Assembly (NCBI GenBank): GCA_902497035.1
Contig: CABVDL010000018.1
Coordinates: forward strand, 1 to 35,854
Source: an uncultured Prevotella sp.
GTDB lineage: Bacteria > Bacteroidota > Bacteroidia > Bacteroidales > Bacteroidaceae
Length of the DNA: 35,854 nt
Reading direction: 5' to 3'
Made by a program: the position numbers and the translations under genes
The notes under the pieces: model-generated
Seen by the model: only the letters and a program-made list of their open reading frames with translations
Told to the model about the DNA's origin: nothing
Databases searched by the model: none
In this document: piece by piece, positions 7,468 through 15,728 of the stretch
Position numbering within the stretch: the stretch's first letter is position 1
Layout of the letters: each line of letters begins with the position of its first letter

Positions 7468-8412
7468 ATGATAAACGAGAACCATAACATCGCAACCAAC
7501 TCGCTGGAGGCCTGGCTCTTGGCCGCCCGCCCAAAGACCCTTTCCGGCGCGGCAGTGCCGGTGATGATTGGGGTGGCCCTGGCTATGAAAGATGCAGGAT
7601 GGGACCATTTTCAGGTCCTACCGGCAGTGTTGTGCTTTCTCTTCGCCTTTCTGATGCAGATTGACTCAAACCTCATCAACGACTATTTCGACTACACCCA
7701 CGGCAACGACGACCCCGCCTCGCGGCTGGGGCCGAAGCGGGCCTGCGCTGAAGGGTGGATAACGACAAAGGCCATGCTGCGGGGCATCGTTGCCGTATCA
7801 GCAACGGCTTGCGTCATGGGCTTGCCACTTATCTGTTATGGTGGATGGGAGATGGTGATTGTGGGAGCCGTCTGCGTGGTCTTCGCTTTCCTTTATACCA
7901 CGTTCTTCTCCTACAAGGGATTGGGCGACATCCTCGTGCTGGTATTTTTTGGCCTCGTACCCGTCACGTTTACCTATTACGTCATCATGCCTACACCGTT
8001 GCAACACTTCTCAGCTGCGGCCATTTGGTGTGGACTGGGCTGCGGAATGGTTATCGACACCCTGCTCTGCATCAACAATTTCCGGGACCGCCACAATGAC
8101 GAGCGCGACGGAAAGCGTACGCTCATCGTCAGGCTCGGCGAGAAACACGGTGCCCGACTGTACAACATTGTCGGCAATGTGGGCGCATGCTTAACCATGA
8201 TTATAATCATGGTAGAATGCCGGAGCAGCCAGTTGAAAGCCGTAGTCATCATTCCATTCTTGTTTTACGCTTACAAGCACTCGCAAAGCTATGAAGAACT
8301 GAAACGGATTTGGAATGGAAAAGAACTGAACAAGGTGCTGGGTATGACCGCCCGCGACATGTTTATATATGGACTGATGACCGTAGCCGCGGTCGCCATC
8401 TCATCACTATAA
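7468..8412 (+). CDS. menA: 1,4-dihydroxy-2-naphthoate polyprenyltransferase
   Basis: The 314-residue polytopic membrane protein belongs to the UbiA superfamily. It carries both Asp-rich Mg-prenyl diphosphate motifs: NDYFDYTHGNDD at about residues 70-81 and NNFRDRHNDERDGKRTL at about 197-213. LLAARPKTLSGAAVPVMIG near the N-terminus is typical of MenA. It attaches the polyprenyl tail to dihydroxynaphthoate, giving demethylmenaquinone, which MenG (25419-26153) methylates. The ATG at 7468 is preceded by AGGAA, one of few Shine-Dalgarno-like sequences here. The gap from the porin gene is 45 bases and includes TATATTTA, a near-match to a -7 box, so menA may have its own promoter. Confidence 0.93.
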   Translation: MINENHNIATNSLEAWLLAARPKTLSGAAVPVMIGVALAMKDAGWDHFQVLPAVLCFLFAFLMQIDSNLINDYFDYTHGNDDPASRLGPKRACAEGWITTKAMLRGIVAVSATACVMGLPLICYGGWEMVIVGAVCVVFAFLYTTFFSYKGLGDILVLVFFGLVPVTFTYYVIMPTPLQHFSAAAIWCGLGCGMVIDTLLCINNFRDRHNDERDGKRTLIVRLGEKHGARLYNIVGNVGACLTMIIIMVECRSSQLKAVVIIPFLFYAYKHSQSYEELKRIWNGKELNKVLGMTARDMFIYGLMTVAAVAISSL

Positions 8413-8460
8413 ACCAGCCAGCACAAAGCACCAGTCCAACCGAACTAACAAAACCGTACT

Positions 8461-9117
8461 ATGACAGGCAACAACGTGAATTTGGAAATCATGCAGTTTG
8501 TGGAGCAACAGATATTGCCCCGCTACAACACCTTTGGCCGGTCTCACGGCCTGACTCACGTGCAGCACGTCATCAGCAATTCGCTGGAGCTGGCACGCTC
8601 GCTTGGCGTTGATATCAACATGGCCTACGTCATTGCCGCCTACCACGACCTCGGCATGAGCGGACCCCGCGCAATCCATCACATAACAGGAGGAAAGATT
8701 TTGGCCACTGACGCGCGTCTGAGGAAATGGTTCTCGCCCCAGCAACTCCAGATCATGAAAGAGGCAGTCGAGGATCACCGGGCCTCCACCTCCCACACAC
8801 CCCGCAGCATCTATGGCAAAATCGTATCGGATGCCGACCGCGACCTCGACCCGGAGACCGTGTTCACCCGCTGCATAGAATATGGCTTCGAGCATTATCC
8901 TGAGCTCGACAAGGAACAGCAATGGGAGCGGTTCTGCCAGCACATGAACGACAAATACAGTGCCCACGGATATATACGGCTGTGGATTGCGGGCTCTATC
9001 AATGAGAAACGGCTGAAAAAAGTACGTGACATCATTGACGACAGGCAACAGCTGCGACAGGTCTTTGACCGCATCTTCGACAATGCCGAGGAGCAAAAAG
9101 ACAAAACAACATTATAA
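8461..9117 (+). CDS. HD-domain putative phosphohydrolase
   Basis: This 218-residue protein has the HD superfamily metal-binding pattern: histidines in GLTHVQHV near residues 25-32, YHDLG at about 61-65, EDHR at about 107-110 and SDADRDLD at about 126-133. The superfamily hydrolyses phosphomonoester or phosphodiester bonds, often in nucleotides. The substrate here cannot be told from sequence. It lies 48 bases after menA with no visible promoter and is probably cotranscribed. A two-hairpin structure follows its stop codon and separates it from the convergent leuB. Confidence 0.8.
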   Translation: MTGNNVNLEIMQFVEQQILPRYNTFGRSHGLTHVQHVISNSLELARSLGVDINMAYVIAAYHDLGMSGPRAIHHITGGKILATDARLRKWFSPQQLQIMKEAVEDHRASTSHTPRSIYGKIVSDADRDLDPETVFTRCIEYGFEHYPELDKEQQWERFCQHMNDKYSAHGYIRLWIAGSINEKRLKKVRDIIDDRQQLRQVFDRIFDNAEEQKDKTTL

Positions 9118-9118
9118 A

Positions 9119-9160
9119 ACCTTACATCATAGCGCCCACTCAAGCTCATTGATGTAAGGT
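9119..9160. terminator. Hairpin after the HD-domain gene
   Basis: ACCTTACATCA (9119-9129) pairs perfectly with TGATGTAAGGT (9150-9160) around a 20-base loop, starting two bases after the HD gene stop codon. It is probably a 3'-end or processing hairpin; there is no U-tract. Confidence 0.45.
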
Positions 9161-9168
9161 GTTCTGGT

Positions 9169-9220
9169 TCAGGTATCGGCCCTGCTGACGGCCGTGAGCC
9201 GTGGTCTCACCGATACCTGA
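9169..9220. terminator. Hairpin between convergent HD-domain gene and leuB
   Basis: TTCAGGTATCGG (9168-9179 region) and CCGATACCTGA (9210-9220) form an 11-bp perfect stem. The interior contains smaller dyads such as GTGAG...CTCAC. It lies 24 bases beyond the leuB stop. A role in ending one or both transcripts is inferred; no U-tract is seen. Confidence 0.45.
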
Positions 9221-9243
9221 GATCTGCTAATGAGGCAACAGCA

Positions 9244-10305
9244 TTAATGCCGCTCTATATAGTCGGCAATCCATGCTCCGACTTCTTTAGTGCCATAATG
9301 TGCGCCGCCCTCGACCTGAATCTCCGGCGTGCGGACATTCTGCTCAAGGCTGGCGTCACAAGCCTTGCGGATGGCAGTGCCCTCCTCGTTGAGGCCAAAA
9401 TGCTCCAGAAGCATGGCGGCAGAGAGAATTTCGGCCAACGGATTGGCAATATTCTTTCCGGCAGCCTGCGGCCACGAGCCATGCACAGGCTCGAAAAGGG
9501 GTGTATGCTCACCAAGTGAGGCCGAGGGCTGCAGGCCCATGGAGCCTGTGATGGCACTCGTCTCGTCGGTGAGAATATCGCCGAACGTGTTCTCCGTTAC
9601 GATAACATCGAAGAAGCGAGGCTCCGTAAGCACACGCATGGAAGCATTGTCGATAAACATGTAATCGACACTCACCTCAGGATATTCTGGCTCCATCTCC
9701 TTGGCAATCTGACGCCACAGACGGGAGCTGGCAAGCACGTTGGCCTTATCGACAACGGTCAGATGCTTGTTGCGGCGCATGGCAAAGTCGAAGGCGACCT
9801 TAAGGATACGCTCTATCTCGGGACGATAATAGATGTCGGTGTCGTAGGCCTTTTCGTTGTCCTGATATTTCTCTCCAAAATACATTCCGCCAGTCAATTC
9901 CCGGATGACGACAAAGTCGGCCCCCTTGATGAGTTCCTCTTTCAGCGGGCTCTTATGCAGCAGACAGTCGAAAGTGGCTACGGGGCGTACATTGGCAAAG
10001 AGTCCGAGCTTCTTGCGCATGGCCAGCAGGCCGGTCTCCGGGCGCACTTTCAAGGTGGGGTTGTTGTCAAAGCGAGGGTCGCCGACAGCGGCAAAGAGCA
10101 CGGCGTCGGCATTCATGCAGGTCTTGAAAGTCTCATCAGGGAACGGGTCGCCACACGCATCTATGCCGTGGGCACCGCAAATAGCTTCCTTGTAAGTAAA
10201 CTCGTGACCAAACTTCTTCGCCACGACATTCAACACATTGATGGCCTGAGGCATGATCTCCGGCCCTATGCCGTCGCCCGGCAATACTGCAATTTTGAGT
10301 TTCAT
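9244..10305 (-). CDS. leuB: 3-isopropylmalate dehydrogenase
   Basis: This 353-residue protein is a full-length member of the isocitrate/isopropylmalate dehydrogenase family. It begins MKLKIAVLPGDGIGPEI and carries RELTGGMYFGE and the metal/cofactor loop NTFGDILTDETSAITGSMGL. It oxidises and decarboxylates 3-isopropylmalate to 2-oxoisocaproate with NAD+. Homologues also accept the citramalate-derived 3-methylmalate, which matters because a second LeuA-type enzyme is encoded immediately upstream. It is the last gene of the leu operon, 67 bases after leuA2. Confidence 0.97.
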   Translation of the reverse strand: MKLKIAVLPGDGIGPEIMPQAINVLNVVAKKFGHEFTYKEAICGAHGIDACGDPFPDETFKTCMNADAVLFAAVGDPRFDNNPTLKVRPETGLLAMRKKLGLFANVRPVATFDCLLHKSPLKEELIKGADFVVIRELTGGMYFGEKYQDNEKAYDTDIYYRPEIERILKVAFDFAMRRNKHLTVVDKANVLASSRLWRQIAKEMEPEYPEVSVDYMFIDNASMRVLTEPRFFDVIVTENTFGDILTDETSAITGSMGLQPSASLGEHTPLFEPVHGSWPQAAGKNIANPLAEILSAAMLLEHFGLNEEGTAIRKACDASLEQNVRTPEIQVEGGAHYGTKEVGAWIADYIERH

Positions 10306-10372
10306 GTGATTTTCTGTTAGCAGGAAAGCGTGGCGTCTCCCATCTGAAAGGCGCCCGCCATCCTTGTATTAT

Positions 10373-11914
10373 TTAATTGTTGTTTTCTTCCTCTATCATA
10401 TTGAGCATCTTGATGGTAGCCTGAATGGCAGCCTCCGTCTGGTCGGCATCAAGGCCACGCGTGCGCCACTGCTTCTCTCCGTCGTTCCAGGTGATGACCG
10501 TCTGCACCAAGGCATCAGTGCGTCCGCCAGGCGGTATGGTGACAGCATAATTCTGCAGCAGCGGGAACGTGCGGTCGAGCTTCTCCTTGTAAACCTTGCG
10601 CAGGGCTTTCACAAAAGCGTCGTACTGACCGTCTCCGGTAGAGTCGGCCTCATACTCCTGGCCGTTAATCTGAATCTTCAGACTGGCAATCGGCTTCAGG
10701 CCATAGCTCGTTGAGACCATGTAGCTGACCAGTTTGACCCGCTGCTTTGGCGATGAGTGCTTCAGCACATCGCTGACGATATAGGGCAGGTCGTCTTGCG
10801 TGACGAGCTGCTTGCGGTCGCCCAATTCTGTGATGCGGCGCGTGACGGCCTGCGTCTGCTCCTTGGTAAGCTCGAGGCCGAGGTCGGCCAGATTGCGGAT
10901 GATATTGGCCTTGCCCGAGTTTTTGCCAAGTGCGAACTCGCGATGGCGGCCGAAACGCTCTGGCACCAGGGCGTTGCTGTAGAGATGAGCCTTGTTGTCG
11001 CCGTCAGCATGAACGCCCGCAACCTGCGTGAAAACGTTCTCACCGATGACCGGCGTGTTCTGAGAATAGCCGATGCCACTGTAGCCTGACACGATGTTGC
11101 TGATTTCCATCAACGTAGATTCGTCAATATGGTCAGAGACCTGCATCTGGTCCTTCAGCATGACATGAATGCTGCTCAACGGCGCGTTGCCGCAGCGCTC
11201 GCCCAAGCCATTGACCGTCACGTGCAGACCCGAGGCACCGGCCTCAACAGCCATAAAGGAGTTTCCCACTGCCATATCGTAGTCGTTGTGGGCATGAAAC
11301 TCAAATTTCACGCCAGGATAACGGTCGGTCATGGCCTTGACATAGGCATAGGTGTTGTCGGGATTGAGAATGCCGAGCGTGTCAGGCAAGAGAAAACGCA
11401 GGATAGACTTGTCACGCAGGCCGTCAATCATCTGCCAGACGTACTCACGGCTGTCGCGCATGCCCTGCGACCAATCCTCCAGATAAAGGTTGACATTCAT
11501 CCCTTTGGAATGGGCATAGTCGATGACCTCTCTCACGTCGGCGATATGCTGTTCGGGCGTTTTCTTCAATTGGTAAGTGCAATGGCGCAGGGAGCCTTTG
11601 GCAAGAACGTTGATGGTGCGGCAGCCGCATTCGTCAATCCAATCGACCGACTTGTTGCCATCGACGAAGCCCAACACCTCAACGCGGTCGAGCATACCAT
11701 GCTCTCGGGCATACTTGCAAATCATGCTTACTGCCCCTTTCTCGCCTTCCGACACGCGGGCCGACGCGACCTCTATGCGGTCAACGCCCACCTCTGCAAG
11801 CAGATAGCGCGCTATCATCAGCTTCTCGTGGGGCAGGAAGCTCACTCCGTTGGTTTGCTCGCCGTCACGGAGCGTGGAGTCCATTATTTCTATTTCACGT
11901 GTGCTGCTTCCCAT
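10373..11914 (-). CDS. cimA: LeuA-family synthase, probable (R)-citramalate synthase
   Basis: The 513-residue protein has a DRE-TIM barrel with IMDSTLRDGEQ at residues 10-20, metal-binding HAHND near residue 210 and a GLGERCGN loop, followed by a C-terminal LeuA allosteric (dimer regulatory) domain from about residue 390. It is clearly distinct from the other synthase at 13902-15404, which has DTTLRDGEQVPG and HCHNDLG. In Bacteroidota a second LeuA-like gene inside the leu operon is commonly read as citramalate synthase (pyruvate plus acetyl-CoA), feeding isoleucine through LeuCD and LeuB. I infer that here; a second 2-isopropylmalate synthase is the alternative. The ATG at 11914 overlaps the leuD end by 25 bases and is needed to keep the first beta strand (REIEIMD). 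Confidence 0.7.
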   Translation of the reverse strand: MGSSTREIEIMDSTLRDGEQTNGVSFLPHEKLMIARYLLAEVGVDRIEVASARVSEGEKGAVSMICKYAREHGMLDRVEVLGFVDGNKSVDWIDECGCRTINVLAKGSLRHCTYQLKKTPEQHIADVREVIDYAHSKGMNVNLYLEDWSQGMRDSREYVWQMIDGLRDKSILRFLLPDTLGILNPDNTYAYVKAMTDRYPGVKFEFHAHNDYDMAVGNSFMAVEAGASGLHVTVNGLGERCGNAPLSSIHVMLKDQMQVSDHIDESTLMEISNIVSGYSGIGYSQNTPVIGENVFTQVAGVHADGDNKAHLYSNALVPERFGRHREFALGKNSGKANIIRNLADLGLELTKEQTQAVTRRITELGDRKQLVTQDDLPYIVSDVLKHSSPKQRVKLVSYMVSTSYGLKPIASLKIQINGQEYEADSTGDGQYDAFVKALRKVYKEKLDRTFPLLQNYAVTIPPGGRTDALVQTVITWNDGEKQWRTRGLDADQTEAAIQATIKMLNMIEEENNN

Positions 11915-12483
11915 GCCTCTACCTTGTCTCTGTTCTGAACGAGGAAATCAACATCGTCCAAACCGTTTTCCAAACAATGTTTCTTATATCCGTTGATTTC
12001 AAACTTCTCGCTATGCCCCGTGGCAAGGTTGGTGACTGTCTGGTTGGGCAGGTCAACTCTCACCTGGGTCTTATGGTCTTTGGCAATGCTGTCGAAGAGC
12101 TCCTGCAGGAACGACTCACTCACGACCACCGGCAACACGAAGTTGTTGAGCTCGTTGTTCTTGTGTATATCAGCAAAGAAGGAGCTGATGACAACACGAA
12201 AGCCATAGCCCGCAATGGCCCAGGCGGCATGCTCGCGCGAGGAGCCCGAGCCGAAGTTCTTGCCGGCAACCAGAATGACGCCGCTGTAAGAGGGGTCATT
12301 CAGCACGAAGTCCTTTTTCAGGCTGCCGTCCTTATTGTATCGCCAGTCACGGAAGAGGTTGTCGCCAAAGCCTTTTTTGTCGGTTGCCTTCAAAAAGCGG
12401 GCGGGTATTATCTGGTCGGTATCTACGTTCTCCAGCGGCAAGGGAATGCAGCTGGAAGTAATGACATTGAATTTCTGCTTCAT
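11890..12483 (-). CDS. leuD: 3-isopropylmalate dehydratase small subunit
   Basis: The 197-residue protein matches full-length LeuD. It has PLPLENVDTDQIIPARFLK near residues 16-34 and the swivel-domain loop GKNFGSGSSREHAAWAI near residues 74-90. With LeuC it isomerises 2-isopropylmalate to 3-isopropylmalate. It follows leuC after 14 bases, and its end overlaps the next synthase gene by 25 bases, so the genes are tightly coupled. Confidence 0.97.
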   Translation of the reverse strand: MKQKFNVITSSCIPLPLENVDTDQIIPARFLKATDKKGFGDNLFRDWRYNKDGSLKKDFVLNDPSYSGVILVAGKNFGSGSSREHAAWAIAGYGFRVVISSFFADIHKNNELNNFVLPVVVSESFLQELFDSIAKDHKTQVRVDLPNQTVTNLATGHSEKFEINGYKKHCLENGLDDVDFLVQNRDKVEAWEAAHVK

Positions 12484-12497
12484 AAGATTACTTGCTA

Positions 12498-13898
12498 TTA
12501 TCTGTCGAATAAAGTCCTTGGGTCGGTTATCTTTCCCGTGATGGCAGCAGCGGCTGCCACCAGTGGCGAGGCCAGAATGGTGCGGCTACCGGGACCCTGA
12601 CGGCCCTCAAAGTTGCGGTTACTGGTTGAGACGCTGTACTTTCCTGCCGGAATTTTGTCGTCGTTCATGGCCAGACAAGCCGAGCATCCGGGCTGGCGGA
12701 TGGCAAAGCCGGCTGCCTCAAGGTCCTTGTCAAGTCCCTCGGCCTTAATCTGCTCCAGCACATGCCATGACCCCGGAACAAGCCATGCCACCACGTTGGG
12801 AGCCTTGTGATGCCCCTTGACCAACTGCGTGAAGGCACGGAAATCCTCAATGCGGCCGTTGGTGCAGGCGCCAAGGAAAACGTAATCTATAGGATGGCCC
12901 AACAACTTCTCACCCGGCTCAAAGCCCATATAGCGCAGACTCTTCTCAAAAGAAGCCCTCTCGGTATCGTCGATTTCATCCAAGGTGGGAATTGAGCCGG
13001 TGATGGCGATGCCCATGCCGGGGTTGGTTCCGTAGGTGATGCGCGGCTCAATGTCTGCGGCGTCGAACGTCAGCTCCTTGTCAAAGACGGCGTCGTCGCC
13101 GCTCTTCAGGGTCTTCCAATAGGCCACGGCCTTGTCCCAGTCGGCGCCCTTGGGGGCATACTCACGTCCCTTCAGGTATTCGAATGTCGTCTCATCCGGG
13201 GCCACGAAACCGCCGCGCGCACCCATCTCGATAGAGAGGTTGCACAGCGTCAGCCGGCCGTCCATTGAGAGATGGCGCACCACGTCGCCCGCATACTCCA
13301 CGAAATAGCCCGTCGCGCCGGAGGTGGTGAGCTTGCTCATCAGATACAGGGCTACGTCCTTTGCCGTCACACCGGGCCTCAACTTGCCATTGACATTGAT
13401 GCGCATGGACTTCGGCTTCTGCTGAAGGATGCACTGGGAAGCAAGCACCATCTCCACCTCGGAGGTGCCTATGCCGAACGCCACGGCACCCACGGCACCA
13501 TGCGTAGAGGTGTGAGAGTCGCCGCAGACAATGGTCATGCCGGGGAGCGAAAGGCCCTTCTCCGGACCGATGACGTGGATGATGCCGTTGTCCTTGGTGT
13601 TCATCTTAAACTCCTTGAGGCCGAACTCCTCGCAGTTGCGGTCGAGGGTATCCACCTGCTTCCGCCCAATCGGGTCCTCGATGGGCTTGTCCTGGTCGTG
13701 AGTGGGAATATTATGGTCGGGCATGAAGAAGTTCTGCTTCGGGCGGAAGACCTTCAGCCCACGCTGGCGCAAGCCCTCAAAGGCCTGGGGCGTAGTGACT
13801 TCATGGCCGTAGAGACGGTCGATATAAAGCTGCGTGGGACCGTCCTTGACAATCTGAACAACGTGGCTGTCCCAAATTTTATCGAATAATGTGTTCAT
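12498..13898 (-). CDS. leuC: 3-isopropylmalate dehydratase large subunit
   Basis: The 466-residue aconitase-family protein begins MNTLFDKIWDSHVV. It has the conserved GDSHTSTHGAVGAVAFGIGTSE segment and the three cysteines that bind the 4Fe-4S cluster, one in FLGACTNGR and two in QPGCSACLAMN. It is the catalytic large subunit that pairs with LeuD. It starts three bases after the leuA stop codon. Confidence 0.97.
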   Translation of the reverse strand: MNTLFDKIWDSHVVQIVKDGPTQLYIDRLYGHEVTTPQAFEGLRQRGLKVFRPKQNFFMPDHNIPTHDQDKPIEDPIGRKQVDTLDRNCEEFGLKEFKMNTKDNGIIHVIGPEKGLSLPGMTIVCGDSHTSTHGAVGAVAFGIGTSEVEMVLASQCILQQKPKSMRINVNGKLRPGVTAKDVALYLMSKLTTSGATGYFVEYAGDVVRHLSMDGRLTLCNLSIEMGARGGFVAPDETTFEYLKGREYAPKGADWDKAVAYWKTLKSGDDAVFDKELTFDAADIEPRITYGTNPGMGIAITGSIPTLDEIDDTERASFEKSLRYMGFEPGEKLLGHPIDYVFLGACTNGRIEDFRAFTQLVKGHHKAPNVVAWLVPGSWHVLEQIKAEGLDKDLEAAGFAIRQPGCSACLAMNDDKIPAGKYSVSTSNRNFEGRQGPGSRTILASPLVAAAAAITGKITDPRTLFDR

Positions 13899-13901
13899 CG
13901 G

Positions 13902-15404
13902 TTACTTATTTCTAAACTTGTTAATGCAATCAAGATAGGCCTCGACAGAAGCCGTAACGATATCGGTATTGGCACCGAATCCATAATAGACGTGGCCGTC
14001 ATACTCCACTTGCATATGCACCTTGCCGACGTCATCGGAACCTTGCGTGATGGCCTGAATGGTGAATTCTTTCAGCGTCATCTGCTTATGGATGATGCGC
14101 TTCAGGGCCTTGATGGCTGCGTCAACCGGGCCATTACCCGTTGCGCTCTCCTCAAATTTCTCCCCTGCGATGTCAAGTCCGATAGAGGCGACGTTGCGCA
14201 CGTCCTTGCCTGATACCACCTGCAGGTAGTCCAACTTCACCGAGTGGTTGGCAGCCTTGTCGGCACCGGCGAGCACCAGAATGTCGTCATCGGTAATCTC
14301 CTTCTTCTTATCGGCAAGCTTGAGGAACTCCTGATAAATCTTGTCAAGCCGGTCCTCATCCTTGATGTCAACTCCATTGACCTCAAGCCGGTATTTCAAG
14401 GCGGCACGCCCAGAACGCGCAGTCAGCACAATCTCATTGTTCTCCAGACCGATGTCCTTGGGATCAATAATCTCGTAGGTCTGAACATTCTTCAGCACGC
14501 CATCCTGATGGATACCGCTTGAATGGGCAAAGGCATTGCGTCCTACGATAGCCTTGTTAGGCTGCACGGGCATGTTCATCAGCGAGGAGACCATACGGGA
14601 GATAGGATAAATCTTTCTGGTATTGATGTTGGTGTCGATTCCAATACCTTTATGACACTTCAAAATCATGGCGATTTCCTCAAGCGAGGTATTACCGGCA
14701 CGCTCGCCTATGCCATTGACCGTCACCTCCACCTGACGTGCGCCGTTGAGCACACCCTCAAGTGTGTTGGCAGTGGCCATGCCCAAGTCGTTGTGGCAAT
14801 GGGTGGAAATGATGGCCTTGTCAATGCCGTCCACATGTTCCTTCAGATATTTAATCTTGGCTCCATACTCACTCGGCAGGCAGTAGCCCGTGGTGTCGGG
14901 GATGTTGACCACCGTTGCACCGGCTTTAATGACGGCCTCAACCACCTTTGCCAGATACTCGTTGTCCGTTCGGCCGGCATCCTCAGCATAGAACTCCACA
15001 TCCTCAACATATTTTTTTGCATAGGCGACAGCCCGCACGGCGCGCTCCAGGATGTCGTCAGGATTGGAGTTGAACTTGTATCTGATGTGGTAGTCACTTG
15101 TTCCTATACCAGTGTGGATGCGCTTGTGCTTGGCATACTTCAGCGCCTCGGCGGCACAGTCAATGTCTTTTTCCACAGCGCGAGTGAGCGCACAGATGGT
15201 AGGCCACGTCACCGCCTTTGAAATTTCGACAACAGAATTGAAATCGCCCGGGGACGAAATGGGGAAGCCTGCCTCAATGACATCCACGCCAAGAAGCTCC
15301 AACTGCTTTGCCACCTGAATTTTTTCCACTGTGTTCAGCTGGCAGCCTGGCACCTGCTCGCCATCGCGAAGTGTCGTGTCAAAAATATAAAGTCTTTCAC
15401 TCAT
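13902..15404 (-). CDS. leuA: 2-isopropylmalate synthase
   Basis: This 500-residue protein condenses 2-oxoisovalerate with acetyl-CoA, the first committed step to leucine. It has IFDTTLRDGEQVPG at residues 7-20, HCHNDLGMATAN near residue 200, the loop NGIGERAGNTSLEE, and a C-terminal regulatory domain (ATGNGPVDAAIKALK near residue 430) where leucine inhibits family members. It is the first structural gene of the operon. Its ATG lies 46 bases downstream of an intrinsic terminator, so the terminator must be overcome for the operon to be expressed. The order is leuA-leuC-leuD-leuA2-leuB. Confidence 0.95.
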   Translation of the reverse strand: MSERLYIFDTTLRDGEQVPGCQLNTVEKIQVAKQLELLGVDVIEAGFPISSPGDFNSVVEISKAVTWPTICALTRAVEKDIDCAAEALKYAKHKRIHTGIGTSDYHIRYKFNSNPDDILERAVRAVAYAKKYVEDVEFYAEDAGRTDNEYLAKVVEAVIKAGATVVNIPDTTGYCLPSEYGAKIKYLKEHVDGIDKAIISTHCHNDLGMATANTLEGVLNGARQVEVTVNGIGERAGNTSLEEIAMILKCHKGIGIDTNINTRKIYPISRMVSSLMNMPVQPNKAIVGRNAFAHSSGIHQDGVLKNVQTYEIIDPKDIGLENNEIVLTARSGRAALKYRLEVNGVDIKDEDRLDKIYQEFLKLADKKKEITDDDILVLAGADKAANHSVKLDYLQVVSGKDVRNVASIGLDIAGEKFEESATGNGPVDAAIKALKRIIHKQMTLKEFTIQAITQGSDDVGKVHMQVEYDGHVYYGFGANTDIVTASVEAYLDCINKFRNK

Positions 15405-15450
15405 AAGATAGGAATTTATTTCTTTTCTATTTTAATGCGCTAAAATTAAA

Positions 15451-15485
15451 AAAGCCTTTCCACTTGCCGGAAGTGGAAAGGCTTT
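15451..15485 (-). terminator. Intrinsic terminator (attenuator) before leuA
   Basis: Read on the minus strand, AAAGCCTTTCCACTT (15485-15471) pairs perfectly with AAGTGGAAAGGCTTT (15465-15451) around a CCGGC loop, and TTTAATTTT follows. This is a complete intrinsic terminator between the leader peptide and leuA. The ascending strand plus loop is complementary to part of the leader ORF, which makes it an attenuator. Confidence 0.9.
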
Positions 15486-15534
15486 ATCATGCAATATCAT
15501 CTTATACATGTACACACGCCATCACACTTCCGGC
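15466..15534 (-). promoter_or_regulatory. Antiterminator pairing of the leu leader
   Basis: GCCGGAAGTG (15534-15525), inside leader codons 20-23, is perfectly complementary over ten bases to CACTTCCGGC (15475-15466), the upper 5' arm and loop of the terminator. The two pairings are mutually exclusive. A ribosome stalled at the Ile codons upstream (codons 10-14) would leave this segment free to pair; a ribosome reaching the stop codon would cover it. Confidence 0.8.
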
Positions 15535-15591
15535 CACTTTCCGCAGTCGAATGCTAATAATAATGCTTAGGATGGCGTATAATGCACTCAT
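15502..15591 (-). CDS. leuL: Branched-chain leader peptide of the leu operon
   Basis: The 29-codon ORF (ATG at 15591, TAA at 15502) contains five Ile, three Leu and four Val: 12 of 29 residues. They include the run ILSIIISI at residues 7-14. It starts about 26 bases after a consensus promoter -7 box and ends 16 bases before an intrinsic terminator. Codons 20-23 carry the antiterminator strand. This is the arrangement of classical amino-acid attenuators such as enterobacterial ilv and leu leaders: scarcity of charged Ile/Leu/Val tRNA stalls the ribosome and allows read-through into leuA. The gene name is used by analogy. The rest of the peptide (LRKVAGSVMACVHV) is dictated partly by RNA pairing. 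Confidence 0.88.
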   Translation of the reverse strand: MSALYAILSIIISIRLRKVAGSVMACVHV

Positions 15592-15616
15592 GTCGTTTGC
15601 TTTTTAATTCTGGTTG

Positions 15617-15647
15617 CAAAGTTATATAATAAATACGAGCTACCAAA
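15617..15647 (-). promoter_or_regulatory. Promoter of the leu operon
   Basis: On the minus strand TTTG (15647-15644), a 19-base spacer and TAACTTTG (15624-15617) match the Bacteroidota consensus. The predicted start near 15610 gives a leader RNA of about 150 bases up to the attenuator. The 80 bases between this promoter and the dnaB stop codon (15648-15728) are AT-rich with no gene or clear terminator that I can see. Confidence 0.8.
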
Positions 15648-15728
15648 ATAATTCATAAGTTATTTACTGTTTTTTATAACAAATCATCATATTTCTTACA
15701 TGTGCAAGCAATAACAGCCTTGTCTTCC

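Noticed and set aside
15648..15728. Terminator for dnaB before the leu promoter
   Set aside because: The interval is AT-rich with T-runs but I found no stable stem, so dnaB transcription may read into the leu leader.
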